Source: Kitasatospora sp. NBC_01287
Lineage (GTDB): Bacteria > Actinomycetota > Actinomycetes > Streptomycetales > Streptomycetaceae
Length of the DNA: 64,000 nucleotides
Assembly (NCBI RefSeq): GCF_026340565.1
Contig: NZ_JAPEPB010000001.1
Span: 4,564,501-4,628,500 of the forward strand
Direction: 5' to 3'
Every line of letters starts with the position of its first letter. The stretch's first letter is position 1. The notes below the pieces were generated by a model. The model did not search any database. It saw only the letters and a list, made by a program, of their open reading frames with translations, and was not told the origin of the DNA. The translations under genes and the position numbers were made by a program. Below, in pieces: positions 1-8,032 of this stretch.

Positions 1-1365
1 TTCGTGCAGGTACTGGACGCCGTCCAGGAGGGCGAACTCGTCTACGTGATCCGGGAGTGGCTGCCCGACGCCACCGACCTGGCCACCCTGTTCGCCGACG
101 GGCCGATGGCGCCCTACGACGCCTACCAGATGGTGCGGCAGGTCACCGATGCCGTTGCCGCCGCCCACTACAGCGGCCGCTCGCATCTGCGGCTGACCCC
201 GCGCTGCGTGCTGCGCACCGACACCGGCCAGTACCGGATCAACGGAGTGGCCGTCGACGCCGCCCTGCGCGGGCTCCCCGAGCAGGGCGCCGAGCTGACG
301 GACACCCAGGCGATCGGCACCCTGCTGTACGCGGCGCTGACCCACCGCTGGCCGCAGCCCGAGGACCGCTACGGGCTGACCGGCCTGCCCGAGGCGGACG
401 GCCTGGTCCCGCCGGAGCGGCTGCACGCCGATGTCCACCCGGGACTGGCCGACCTCGCCACCCGCGTGCTGGGCGAGCCGGCGGAGCAGTCGGCGCGGAT
501 CACCTCCCCGGCCGCCCTGGCCGAAGAGATCGCCCGGCTGCCCCGGATCCGCCAGCCCGAGCCGGACCCGGCCGCCCCGGGCCGCGCCGCCCCCCGCTAC
601 CCGGCGCCCGGCGGCACCCGGACCCAGGTGCCGCGCCCGGTGCCGCCGGGCGCGGGGCACCGCCCGCCCGGCCCGCCGACACACCCGCCGACGCACCCGC
701 CGGCCCGCCCCGCTCCCCCGCGTACGGCGCCCGGGCCGCGCCCGCGCCGCCTGGGCCGGCAGGTGCTGAAGTGGACGACCTCGGTGGTGCTGCTGGCCGC
801 GATCGGCTACGGCTCCTGGCAGTTGGCGGGCCAGCTCGGCAGCACCAACGACAAGCAGGCGCTGGGTGGCTCCGCACTCGGCAGCACCCCCTCGGTCAGC
901 GCCTCCCCCCTGCCGAAGCCCACCCCGCTGGCGATCAGCGGCATCCAGTCCTTCAACCCGTACGGCACCGGCCCGATGCACACCGATCTGCTCTCCCGGA
1001 TCAACAGCGGCAACCCGACCAACGCCTGGTCGACCGACGGCTACTACCAGGACCTGACCGCCCTGGGCCACGGCACCGGGCTGCTGATCGACCTCGGCTC
1101 GGCCAAGCCGGTCAGCTCGGTCGCGGTCCAGTTCATCGGCAGCACCACCGCCGAACTGCGGGTGCCCACCGCTCAGGGCGCCAATCCCCCGGCCCAGCTC
1201 AGCGACTTCGGCCAGCCACTGGCGACGGCCACCGGTGAGGCCGCCCAGTTCCAGCCGGGCACTCCGGTCACCTCCCGCTACCTCTTGATCTGGCTGACCA
1301 GCCTCCCCAAGGATGGGAGCGGCAGTTACCGCGGCCAGGTGACCACGATCAAGGTCACCGGCTGA
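1..1365 (+). CDS. Pseudokinase with extracytoplasmic C-terminal domain (5' end outside window)
   Basis: The gene is open at the left edge; only the C-terminal ~455 residues are visible. The first ~170 residues look like the C-lobe of a Ser/Thr kinase fold, but the catalytic loop reads HLRLTP instead of HRDLKP and there is no DFG, so it should be catalytically dead. A Pro/Ala-rich linker follows, then one membrane segment at about visible residues 257-276, then a ~150-residue outer domain (from ISGIQSFNP) resembling a discoidin-like fold. In mycobacteria the lipid II flippase MurJ/MviN carries a pseudokinase that binds FhaA; streptomycetes usually encode it as a separate gene just before sigM. 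FhaA is also in this window at 42152-43030. Role in peptidoglycan control is inferred from family and context. Confidence 0.8.
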   Translation, partial: FVQVLDAVQEGELVYVIREWLPDATDLATLFADGPMAPYDAYQMVRQVTDAVAAAHYSGRSHLRLTPRCVLRTDTGQYRINGVAVDAALRGLPEQGAELTDTQAIGTLLYAALTHRWPQPEDRYGLTGLPEADGLVPPERLHADVHPGLADLATRVLGEPAEQSARITSPAALAEEIARLPRIRQPEPDPAAPGRAAPRYPAPGGTRTQVPRPVPPGAGHRPPGPPTHPPTHPPARPAPPRTAPGPRPRRLGRQVLKWTTSVVLLAAIGYGSWQLAGQLGSTNDKQALGGSALGSTPSVSASPLPKPTPLAISGIQSFNPYGTGPMHTDLLSRINSGNPTNAWSTDGYYQDLTALGHGTGLLIDLGSAKPVSSVAVQFIGSTTAELRVPTAQGANPPAQLSDFGQPLATATGEAAQFQPGTPVTSRYLLIWLTSLPKDGSGSYRGQVTTIKVTG

Positions 1366-1448
1366 CCCCAGCAGCAGCCCGCCGTCAGGCGCCGCCGCTC
1401 CTGGGCCACCAGCCCGACCGCGCCGAGCGGCACCCGAGGGGCAGACAG

Positions 1449-2279
1449 ATGGCAGGACCGGCACGACCAGAACCGCCAGGGGCGACCGACCCGGCCGCGG
1501 CCACCCCGCGGCCGGGCGGCGCGGCCGCGGCCGGTGAGGCCGGCGACGCCGATCTGCTGGCCCGGCACGTGGCCGGCGACCGGGCGGCCTTCGGCCTCCT
1601 GGTGCAGCGCCACCGCGACCGCCTCTGGGCCGTCGCGGTGCGCACCCTCGGCGACCGCGAGGAGGCCGCCGACGCCCTGCAGGACGCTCTCGTCTCGGCA
1701 CTCCGCGCCGCCCACACCTTCCAGGGACGTTCGGCCGTCACCACCTGGCTGCACCGGATCGTCGTCAACGCCTGCCTGGACCGGGCCCGGCGGGCCAACA
1801 GCAGACGGGCCGGCTCGCTGGACGAGGAGCCGGGTCGGCTCGACTCCCTGGTTCCCGCGGCCGAATCCACCGACGCCGTGGTGCTCCGCCAGGAGCTGCG
1901 CCGCGAACTCGGCGCCGCACTGGCCGAGCTGCCGGCCGAGCAGCGAGCCGCACTGGTGCTGGTCGACATGCAGGGCTACCCGGTGGCCGAGGCGGCCGAG
2001 CTGCTCGGTGTTCCGGTCGGCACGGTGAAGAGCCGCTGCGCCCGCGGCCGGGCCCGGCTGCTGCCGCTGGTGCGCCACCTGCGGCAGCCGGAGGGCGGAC
2101 ACCATGTTTCACGTGAAACAACGCCCGGCGGGCCACGTGAAACAACGCCCAACGGGCCACGTGAAACACCGCCCGGTCCGAGGTCGGGGAACCCATCCGG
2201 CACCCGCTCCGTCCCATCCCCGGGCACCGGCGGTCCCACCCGAGAGTCGAGCCTGGAAGGAGACGCGACACACCGATGA
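1449..2279 (+). CDS. sigM: ECF sigma factor SigM
   Basis: A 276-residue extracytoplasmic-function sigma factor. Region 2 is clear (LLVQRHRDRLWAVAVRTLGD, then EEAADALQDALV, then WLHRIVVNACLDRAR), and region 4 ends in a helix-turn-helix (AAELLGVPVGTVKSRCARGR). After region 4 there is an unusual ~75-residue Pro/Gly/Arg/Thr-rich tail. Part of that tail is encoded by a parS site and two parS half-sites repeated every 8 codons (2105-2168). The stop codon overlaps the start of the anti-sigma gene (ATGA), so the two are translationally coupled. The order sigM, anti-sigma, trxB, trxA is conserved in actinobacteria. In related organisms SigM responds to stress; its target genes here are not known. Confidence 0.88.
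   Translation: MAGPARPEPPGATDPAAATPRPGGAAAAGEAGDADLLARHVAGDRAAFGLLVQRHRDRLWAVAVRTLGDREEAADALQDALVSALRAAHTFQGRSAVTTWLHRIVVNACLDRARRANSRRAGSLDEEPGRLDSLVPAAESTDAVVLRQELRRELGAALAELPAEQRAALVLVDMQGYPVAEAAELLGVPVGTVKSRCARGRARLLPLVRHLRQPEGGHHVSRETTPGGPRETTPNGPRETPPGPRSGNPSGTRSVPSPGTGGPTRESSLEGDATHR
2105..2168. promoter_or_regulatory. parS: parS centromere site plus two half-sites inside sigM
   Basis: Positions 2106-2119 are the exact 14-bp site GTTTCACGTGAAAC bound by ParB. It is followed by two copies of CCACGTGAAACA at 2133-2144 and 2157-2168, which keep the right half of the site but have lost the left half. The three are spaced exactly 24 bp apart and are read in frame by sigM as an 8-residue repeat built on PRETTP. 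The full site is an expected ParB target; binding to the half-sites is not shown by the sequence. Confidence 0.85.
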
Positions 2280-3205
2280 ACCAGACACCCGAATCCGTCG
2301 AGTCGGCGTCGCCCGCCTCCCATCCGACCGTCGACCAGCTCGCCGATCTGCAGGAGGAGCTACTCCCCCCCACGGAGGCCGCGGCGCTGGCGGATCACCT
2401 CGCCCGCTGCCCGGACTGCTCGCGGACCCTGGCCGAACTGAGCGAGCTGACCGCACTGCTCGGTGCGGACGAGCCGCCCCCGATGCCGCAGGACGTCGCC
2501 CGGCGGATCGACGCCGCGCTGGCCGCGGCGCTCGACGAGTCCCCCGCCGTCCCCGCCCCGCCCGTCCTGCCCGCCGCCGCCAACCCGCCCGTCTCCCCCG
2601 CACCGGCCGCACCCACCGCGCCGCCGCACCGCGCCGACCACAGCACCGGCCCCGGCCGCACCCGGCCGCGGCGCCGCCGCGGCGCGCTGCTGGCCGCCGC
2701 CGTCGCCTGCCTCGCGGTGCTGGGCGGCGGCACCGCCGCGGTGCTCGCCGGCACCTCCGACGGCAGCTCCGACGCGGCCCACGGCATCGGGGCGGCAGCC
2801 CGGCAGCCGGCCACGCCCGAGGGCGCCGCCGCCTCGGGCGAAGCGACCGCCCCGTACGGCCCCGCGCTCACCGCCGCGGGCCTGCCCGAGCAGATCCGCC
2901 AACTGCTGCCCACCGACGACCACGGCGCCCTGCCGCACGCCAGCAGCCAGCAGGAGGCGCCCGCCACCGCGGGCGGTCCGCAGCCGTCGGTGCTGCCCAC
3001 CTGCGTGGTCGCCGCCGTCGGAGGCCACCAGGGCGAGCAGCCGCTGCTGGTCACACGGGGCAGCTTCCAGTCCGGCCCGGTGGACGTCTACGTCTTCCGG
3101 GTCAGCGGCGATCCGGCCCACCTGGACGTCTTCCTGCTCACCCCCGACTGCGCCGGCAGCACCCCGGCCGACGTGCGGCTGCACCAGGAGGTCCCGGCCT
3201 CCTGA
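2276..3205 (+). CDS. Membrane anti-sigma factor (zinc-binding type), partner of SigM
   Basis: A 309-residue protein starting inside the sigM stop codon (ATGA), with AAGGAG upstream. The N-terminal cytoplasmic domain carries the anti-sigma zinc motif H41-x3-C45-x2-C48 within LADHLARCPDC. A Pro/Ala linker, a basic stop-transfer stretch (RPRRRR) and one membrane segment at about 136-158 follow, then a ~150-residue outer domain containing two cysteines (the PTCVVA and TPDC segments). The layout is that of a one-pass anti-sigma factor that holds SigM until a signal arrives. Zinc binding and SigM specificity are inferred from family and operon position. Confidence 0.85.
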   Translation: MNQTPESVESASPASHPTVDQLADLQEELLPPTEAAALADHLARCPDCSRTLAELSELTALLGADEPPPMPQDVARRIDAALAAALDESPAVPAPPVLPAAANPPVSPAPAAPTAPPHRADHSTGPGRTRPRRRRGALLAAAVACLAVLGGGTAAVLAGTSDGSSDAAHGIGAAARQPATPEGAAASGEATAPYGPALTAAGLPEQIRQLLPTDDHGALPHASSQQEAPATAGGPQPSVLPTCVVAAVGGHQGEQPLLVTRGSFQSGPVDVYVFRVSGDPAHLDVFLLTPDCAGSTPADVRLHQEVPAS

Positions 3206-3362
3206 TCACGGGACCGGCCGCCGCCACGTCCATCCGATGGGCGGTCGCTGGTAGGCGGCCGCCTGGGAATGCGCGACACTGGTGAGTCGTTGTCCCGGGC
3301 GGCGGAGCAGGACCGCCACCCTCCCCGCCTGGCGCGGGTCGCGATGCGAACCAGGAGATGCA

Positions 3363-4334
3363 GTGAGCGACGTCCGTAACGTGATCATCATCGGGTCCGG
3401 CCCGGCCGGATACACGGCAGCGCTCTACACCGCGCGGGCTTCCCTCAAGCCGCTGGTCTTCGAGGGGGCCGTCACCGCCGGTGGCGCCCTGATGAACACC
3501 ACCGAGGTGGAGAACTTCCCCGGCTTCCGGGACGGCATCATGGGCCCCGAGCTCATGGACAACATGCGCGCCCAGGCCGAGCGTTTCGGCGCCGAGCTGG
3601 TCCCGGACGACATCGTCTCGGTCGACCTCACCGGCGAGATCAAGACCGTGACCGACTCCGAGGGGACGGTCCACCGGGCCCACGCCGTGATCGTCACCAC
3701 CGGGTCCCAGCACCGCAAGCTCGGCCTGCCCCGCGAGGACGCGCTCTCCGGGCGCGGCGTCTCCTGGTGCGCCACCTGTGACGGCTTCTTCTTCCGCGAC
3801 CAGGACATCGCCGTGGTCGGCGGCGGCGACACCGCGCTGGAGGAGGCGACCTTCCTCTCCCGCTTCGCCAAGAGCGTCACCGTCGTGCACCGCCGCGGCG
3901 AGCTGCGCGCCTCCAAGGCGATGCAGGAGCGCGCCTTCGCCGACCCGAAGATCAGCTTCGCCTGGGACAGCGCGGTCGAGGCCATCCACGGCGACCCCAA
4001 GCTGACCGGTGTCACCCTGCGCGACACCACCACCGGGGAGCTGCGCGAGCTGCCGGTCACCGGCCTGTTCATCGCGATCGGCCACGACCCGCGTACCGAG
4101 CTCTTCCAGGGTCAGCTGGAGCTGGACGCCGAGGGCTACCTCAAGGTGGACTCCCCCACCACCCGCACCAACGTGCCCGGCGTCTTCGGCGCGGGCGACG
4201 TGGTCGACCACAGCTACCGCCAGGCGATCACCGCGTCCGGCACCGGCTGCGCCGCCGCCCTCGACGCCGAACGCTACCTGGCCCACCTCGCCCACGCGAC
4301 CGAGCAGGACGCCAAGACAGCCGTCGCGGTCTGA
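3363..4334 (+). CDS. trxB: Thioredoxin-disulfide reductase
   Basis: A 323-residue FAD/NADPH flavoprotein that reduces thioredoxin in the cytoplasm. It has the N-terminal FAD-binding motif GSGPAGYT, the redox-active pair in WCATCDG, the NADPH-binding motif GGGDTALEEA and a C-terminal FAD motif around GVFGAGDVVD. The GTG at 3363 is chosen because it begins the conserved SDVRNVIIIGSG start and has an AGGAG ribosome site about 8 bases upstream; a longer reading frame from 3282 adds non-conserved residues. trxA follows 96 bases downstream, and both probably belong to one redox transcription unit, possibly linked to SigM as in related actinobacteria. Confidence 0.95.
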   Translation: MSDVRNVIIIGSGPAGYTAALYTARASLKPLVFEGAVTAGGALMNTTEVENFPGFRDGIMGPELMDNMRAQAERFGAELVPDDIVSVDLTGEIKTVTDSEGTVHRAHAVIVTTGSQHRKLGLPREDALSGRGVSWCATCDGFFFRDQDIAVVGGGDTALEEATFLSRFAKSVTVVHRRGELRASKAMQERAFADPKISFAWDSAVEAIHGDPKLTGVTLRDTTTGELRELPVTGLFIAIGHDPRTELFQGQLELDAEGYLKVDSPTTRTNVPGVFGAGDVVDHSYRQAITASGTGCAAALDAERYLAHLAHATEQDAKTAVAV

Positions 4335-4430
4335 CGCCCGGTCCGGGAGGCGGCGAAACAGAATCCGCCCCCCGGTTGTTATGACCCACGAAGTACCAAG
4401 CACTCCCCGAACGCGACCCTAGGAGTTCCC

Positions 4431-4772
4431 GTGGCCGGCGCCACCAAGACCGTGACTGACGCGACCTTCGACAGCGAGGTCCTGAAGAGCGACAAGCCCG
4501 TCCTCGTCGACTTCTGGGCCACCTGGTGCGGCCCGTGCAAGCAGGTCGCCCCCGTGCTCGAAGCGATCGCCGAGGAGTTCGGCGACCAGCTGACGGTCGC
4601 CAAGATCGACGTCGACGCCAACCAGGCCGTGGCGGCCCAGTACGGCGTCGTCTCCATCCCGACGCTGAACGTCTACGTCAACGGCGAGGTCGTCAAGAGC
4701 ATCGTGGGTGCCAAGCCGAAGGCCGCGCTGCTGCGCGACCTTGAGGGCATCATCAACGTCGACAAGGTCTGA
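4431..4772 (+). CDS. trxA: Thioredoxin
   Basis: A 113-residue classical thioredoxin with the active site WCGPC in FWATWCGPCKQ, the buried aspartate of VDFWA and the conserved cis-proline in SIPTLNVY. It reduces protein disulfides and is recycled by the TrxB encoded just upstream. The start is a GTG with AGGAG five bases upstream. A strong hairpin terminator lies about 60 bases after the stop codon, closing the trxB-trxA unit before the convergent GNAT gene. Confidence 0.96.
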   Translation: MAGATKTVTDATFDSEVLKSDKPVLVDFWATWCGPCKQVAPVLEAIAEEFGDQLTVAKIDVDANQAVAAQYGVVSIPTLNVYVNGEVVKSIVGAKPKAALLRDLEGIINVDKV

Positions 4773-4834
4773 TCGGTCGCCTGAGTGGTCGGCAGGAGCA
4801 CTGCCGCCGAGGTGAATTGACGACGCGAGTTGCC

Positions 4835-4865
4835 GAAGGGGCGGGCCCACCGGGTCCGCCCCTTC
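4835..4865. terminator. Hairpin terminator between trxA and the GNAT gene
   Basis: GAAGGGGCGG at 4835-4844 pairs perfectly with CCGCCCCTTC at 4856-4865 across an 11-base loop. It lies between two convergent genes and can serve both. No long T-tract follows, as is usual in streptomycetes. Confidence 0.75.
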
Positions 4866-4905
4866 CGCGTCCGCCCCCGCCGCCGTGGCCGCCTGCCCGA
4901 TCCGG

Positions 4906-5523
4906 TCAGAGCGGGCGGAGCACGGGCTCCTTGCGGCCCGCGCCGAGCAGCCGCTCGAGCGCCCCTTCCGCACCGCCCTTCCAGGAGAGCGTGGCCCGGG
5001 CCTCCAACCGCAGCCGGGGGAAGCGGTGGTGCGGACGCACCGTCTTGAACCCCACCGCGAGCAGGTGCTCGGCCGGCAGCAGGCAGCTGGCGGGCTCCCC
5101 GGCCGCCGCGCCGAAGGCCTCGATCGCCCGGAAGCCCCGCACCAGCAGATCCTTGGCCACCTGCTGCACCAGCACCCGCCCCAGGCCCTGCCCCTGGAAC
5201 CCGGGCAGCACCCGACTGATCATCAGCTGGACGGCGTCAGGTGACACCGGGCTGGTCGGGAACGACTGCGAGCGCGGCACATAGGCCGGCGGCGCGAAGA
5301 GCACGAACCCGGCCGGCTCCTGGTCCACGTAGACCAGCCGCCCGCAGGATCCCCACTCCAGCAGCACGGCGGAGATCCATCCCTCCTTCTCCGCCTGCGC
5401 CTTGCCCCCCTCGACCGCCTCCCGGCCACGCACCGGATCGAGTTCCCAGAAGACACAGGAGCGGCAGGGCTCGGGCAGGTCCGCCAGGTTGTCCAGCGTC
5501 AGCGGAACGATCCTGCGACCCAT
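4906..5523 (-). CDS. GNAT-family N-acetyltransferase
   Basis: A 205-residue protein starting MGRRIVPLTLDNLADLP, with AGGAGGT eight bases upstream of the ATG, so a longer reading frame that runs back through the parS palindrome is unlikely to be translated. The central part carries the acetyl-CoA binding signature of the GNAT fold (PGFQGQGLGRVLVQQVAKDLL), following a beta strand (GFVLFAPPAYV). The N-terminus contains a CRSC pair of unknown role. A GNAT gene at this position between trxA and parB is a common feature of Streptomyces oriC regions; the acceptor substrate is not known. Confidence 0.85.
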   Translation of the reverse strand: MGRRIVPLTLDNLADLPEPCRSCVFWELDPVRGREAVEGGKAQAEKEGWISAVLLEWGSCGRLVYVDQEPAGFVLFAPPAYVPRSQSFPTSPVSPDAVQLMISRVLPGFQGQGLGRVLVQQVAKDLLVRGFRAIEAFGAAAGEPASCLLPAEHLLAVGFKTVRPHHRFPRLRLEARATLSWKGGAEGALERLLGAGRKEPVLRPL

Positions 5524-5602
5524 GCGGCACACCTCCTCGTTCGGTTCCTCCCCCTGAGGGCCGCAGCCAACCGGACCGCTCCCCCAAGGCCCGTGCAGAC
5601 GC

Positions 5603-5640
5603 CGGTGGGTGCATGTTTCACGTGAAACATGCACCCACCG
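5603..5640. promoter_or_regulatory. parS: parS site at the centre of a 38-bp perfect palindrome
   Basis: The 14-bp parS sequence GTTTCACGTGAAAC is at 5615-5628. Its symmetry extends perfectly outward: 5603-5621 is the exact reverse complement of 5622-5640. It lies between the 3' end of parB and the 5' end of the minus-strand GNAT gene, so transcripts from either side could form a hairpin. ParB binding is expected from the core; the role of the extra symmetry is unknown. Confidence 0.88.
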
Positions 5641-5690
5641 AAAGACGACCCCACCGATCGACCGGCCCGCGCGGCCCACCGGACACGGCT

Positions 5691-5720
5691 CAGCTCAACT
5701 CAGCTCAACTCAGCTCAACT
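5691..5720. repeat. Three tandem copies of a 10-bp repeat downstream of parB
   Basis: CAGCTCAACT is repeated three times without error, ending 8 bp before the parB stop codon on the opposite strand, and an imperfect echo (GGCTCAGCTC) follows at 5726-5735. The repeat is richer in A and T than its surroundings. No function is evident. Confidence 0.8.
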
Positions 5721-5728
5721 CGACCGGC

Positions 5729-6805
5729 TCAGCTCTGCGAGAGCCGGAGTCCGTCCTCCCCGGGCGCCAGGCTGTCCAGGATCCGGTTGAGGTCCTCGAC
5801 CGAGGCGAACTCCAGCACCACCTTGCCCTTGCCCAGCTTGCCGCCGCGCTGGGAGACCTCCACCTTCACCCGGGTCTCGAAGCGGTCGGAGAGCCGACCG
5901 GCCAGGTCGTTGAAGGCGGGCGAGAGCAGCTTGCCCGCCTTCGGCCCCACCGATCGCGGCTTCTCCTCGTGGCCCAGCAGCTTCACGATCTCCTCGGTGC
6001 TGCGGACCGAGAGGCCCTCCGCGATGATCCGGCGGGCCAACTGGTCCTGCCGCTCGCCGCCCGCCACTCCGAGCAGCGCCCGGGCATGACCGGCGGTCAG
6101 CACTCCGGCTGCCACCCGCCGCTGCACGGCGGCGGAGAGATTGAGCAGTCGCAGCGTGTTGGAGACGTGCGAGCGCGAGCGGCCGATCCGGTCCGCCAGC
6201 TCGTCCTGGGTGCAGCCGAAGTCGCGCAGCAGCTGGTCGTAGGCAGCGGCCTCCTCCAGCGGGTTGAGCTCCGCCCGGTGCAGGTTCTCCAGCAGCGCGT
6301 CCAGCAGCAGCTTGTCGTCCTCGGTGGCCCGCACGATCGCCGGGATCTGGTCCAGGCCGGCCCGCTGCGAGGCCCGCCAGCGCCGCTCACCCATGATCAG
6401 CTCATAGCGCTCCGGGCCGACCTGCCGGACCACCACCGGCTGCAGCAGGCCCACCTCCTTGATGGAGGCGACCAGCTCGTCCAGCTTCTCCTCGTCGAAG
6501 ACCTCACGTGGCTGGCGCGGATTGGGCGTGATCACGTCCAACGGGAGCTCGGCAAAACGTGTCCCGTCCACCGGCGCCAGCTCGGTCCGCGCACTCTCCG
6601 CCGCCCGCGCCGCCACCGTGCCGCGACCCGAGGGCAGCACCGGCACCGCGCTGGGCGACACCGCCCCGGTCGCCAGCACCGCCTGGGTGGCGGGCACCGC
6701 CGACCGCTCCGGCGCGGCCGTCCCCGCGGGTGCGGCGGGCGCCGGCGCCCCGGCCGACGGGATCAGCGCGCCCAGCCCCTTGCCCAGACCCCTGCGACCA
6801 CTCAC
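5729..6805 (-). CDS. parB: Chromosome partitioning protein ParB
   Basis: A 358-residue parS-binding CTPase clamp. It has the N-terminal ParA-interacting motif (RRGLGKGLGALIP, residues 4-16), a variable linker, the ParB/Sulfiredoxin CTP-binding core with GERRWRA at 139-145, the helix-turn-helix region (ELADRIGRSRSHVSNTLRLL) that reads parS, and a C-terminal dimer domain. The GTG start overlaps the parA stop by four bases (GTGA), so the pair is translationally coupled. ParB should load at the parS sites at 2106, 5615, 7823, 7920 and 8834 and organise the origin for segregation into spores. Confidence 0.95.
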   Translation of the reverse strand: MSGRRGLGKGLGALIPSAGAPAPAAPAGTAAPERSAVPATQAVLATGAVSPSAVPVLPSGRGTVAARAAESARTELAPVDGTRFAELPLDVITPNPRQPREVFDEEKLDELVASIKEVGLLQPVVVRQVGPERYELIMGERRWRASQRAGLDQIPAIVRATEDDKLLLDALLENLHRAELNPLEEAAAYDQLLRDFGCTQDELADRIGRSRSHVSNTLRLLNLSAAVQRRVAAGVLTAGHARALLGVAGGERQDQLARRIIAEGLSVRSTEEIVKLLGHEEKPRSVGPKAGKLLSPAFNDLAGRLSDRFETRVKVEVSQRGGKLGKGKVVLEFASVEDLNRILDSLAPGEDGLRLSQS

Positions 6806-7812
6806 CGATTGCCCTCCATCGTGCTCTGCTCTGCCATCGGCGTCGCCTGCGCGCCGATCGTGTGCCGGTTGTGCCCCACCGCGCCGAGCGCCTCGGCGGC
6901 CGCCTGCTCCACCGCGGTGGGCGGCGCCTCCAGGCCGACCGCCCGCAGCGCCAGCTCCCGGCCCGCCTCCAGGTAGGAGAGCGCACCGGTGGAACCCGGA
7001 TCGTAGGTCAGCACCGTCTGCCCGTAGCTGGGGGCCTCGGAGATCCGCACCGAGCGCGGGATCGCGGTCCGCAGCACCTCGGTGGTGAAGTGGTTGCGCA
7101 CCTCCTCGGCGACCTGCGCGGCCAGCCTGGTGCGGGCGTCGTACATGGTGAGCAGGATCGTCGAGACGTGCAGCGCGGGGTTGAGGTGGGCCCGCACCAG
7201 CTCGACGTTGCGCAGCAGCTGCCCCAGTCCCTCCAGCGCGTAGTACTCGCACTGGATCGGGATCAGCACCTCCTGACCGGCCACCATGGCGTTGACCGTC
7301 AGCAGGCCCAGTGAGGGCGGGCAGTCGATCAGGATGTAGTCCAGCGGCTGCTCATAGGCCGCGATCGCCCGCTGCAGCCGGCTCTCCCGGGCCACCAGCG
7401 AGACGAGCTCGATCTCCGCGCCCGCCAGATCGATGGTGGCCGGGACGCAGAAGAGCCCCTCGACCTCCACCACCGGCTGCACCACATCGGCCAGCGGCTT
7501 GCCCTCCACCAGCACGTCGTAGATCGACGGCACCTCGGCATGGTGGTCGATGCCGAGCGCGGTGGAGGCGTTGCCCTGCGGATCGAGATCGACCACCAGG
7601 ACCCGCAGGCCGTGCATGGCCAGGGCGGCGGCCATGTTGACGGTACTGGTGGTCTTCCCCACCCCGCCCTTCTGGTTGGCCACCACGATCACCCGGGTCG
7701 CCGGCGGCCTGGGCAGACCCTCGCCCGCCCGCCCCAGCGCCTGGACGGCAGCCTGCGCCGCTCGTGCGATAGGGGTGTCATCGATCTGGTCGATGGTCTC
7801 GGAGTCCTGCAT
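6802..7812 (-). CDS. parA: Chromosome partitioning ATPase ParA
   Basis: A ~336-residue deviant Walker-type ATPase. The N-terminus MQDSETIDQIDDTPIARAAQ is followed by the Walker A motif KGGVGKT at residues 48-54, the A' motif with VVDLDPQGNAS and the Walker B region with DYILIDCPPSLGLL. It drives ParB-parS segregation. The start is uncertain: the ATG at 7812 gives a protein of normal length but has no clear ribosome site. Frames extending upstream would be read through parS copies (VSRET, FHVKR). It may be leaderless or start at an upstream GTG. It overlaps parB by 4 bp. Confidence 0.93.
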   Translation of the reverse strand: MQDSETIDQIDDTPIARAAQAAVQALGRAGEGLPRPPATRVIVVANQKGGVGKTTSTVNMAAALAMHGLRVLVVDLDPQGNASTALGIDHHAEVPSIYDVLVEGKPLADVVQPVVEVEGLFCVPATIDLAGAEIELVSLVARESRLQRAIAAYEQPLDYILIDCPPSLGLLTVNAMVAGQEVLIPIQCEYYALEGLGQLLRNVELVRAHLNPALHVSTILLTMYDARTRLAAQVAEEVRNHFTTEVLRTAIPRSVRISEAPSYGQTVLTYDPGSTGALSYLEAGRELALRAVGLEAPPTAVEQAAAEALGAVGHNRHTIGAQATPMAEQSTMEGNR

Positions 7813-7822
7813 GGGGCCCAGT

Positions 7823-7836
7823 GTTTCACGTGAAAC
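7823..7836. promoter_or_regulatory. parS: parS site in the parA upstream region
   Basis: Exact 14-bp palindrome GTTTCACGTGAAAC, 11 bp upstream of the likely parA start. ParB bound here could also affect parAB transcription. Confidence 0.92.
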
Positions 7837-7919
7837 CGGAGCGGCAACAGGCACCGCCCGGCCTCGGTGCAGCCCCTTGGGGAGCCGCAGGTCAAAGCTG
7901 GCGGAGAGCAACGGGCGAC

Positions 7920-7933
7920 GTTTCACGTGAAAC
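7920..7933. promoter_or_regulatory. parS: parS site between rsmG and parA
   Basis: Exact GTTTCACGTGAAAC, 97 bp from the previous copy. The two flank the segment that probably holds the parAB promoters. Confidence 0.92.
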
Positions 7934-8032
7934 ACCATGCCCGCAATGTCGGAAATCTGACGGAGCGACACTCCGGGCAACGCGAACGGCCCCGGGCGAG
8001 TCATTCGCTCCAGGGCCGCTCGGGTACGTCGA

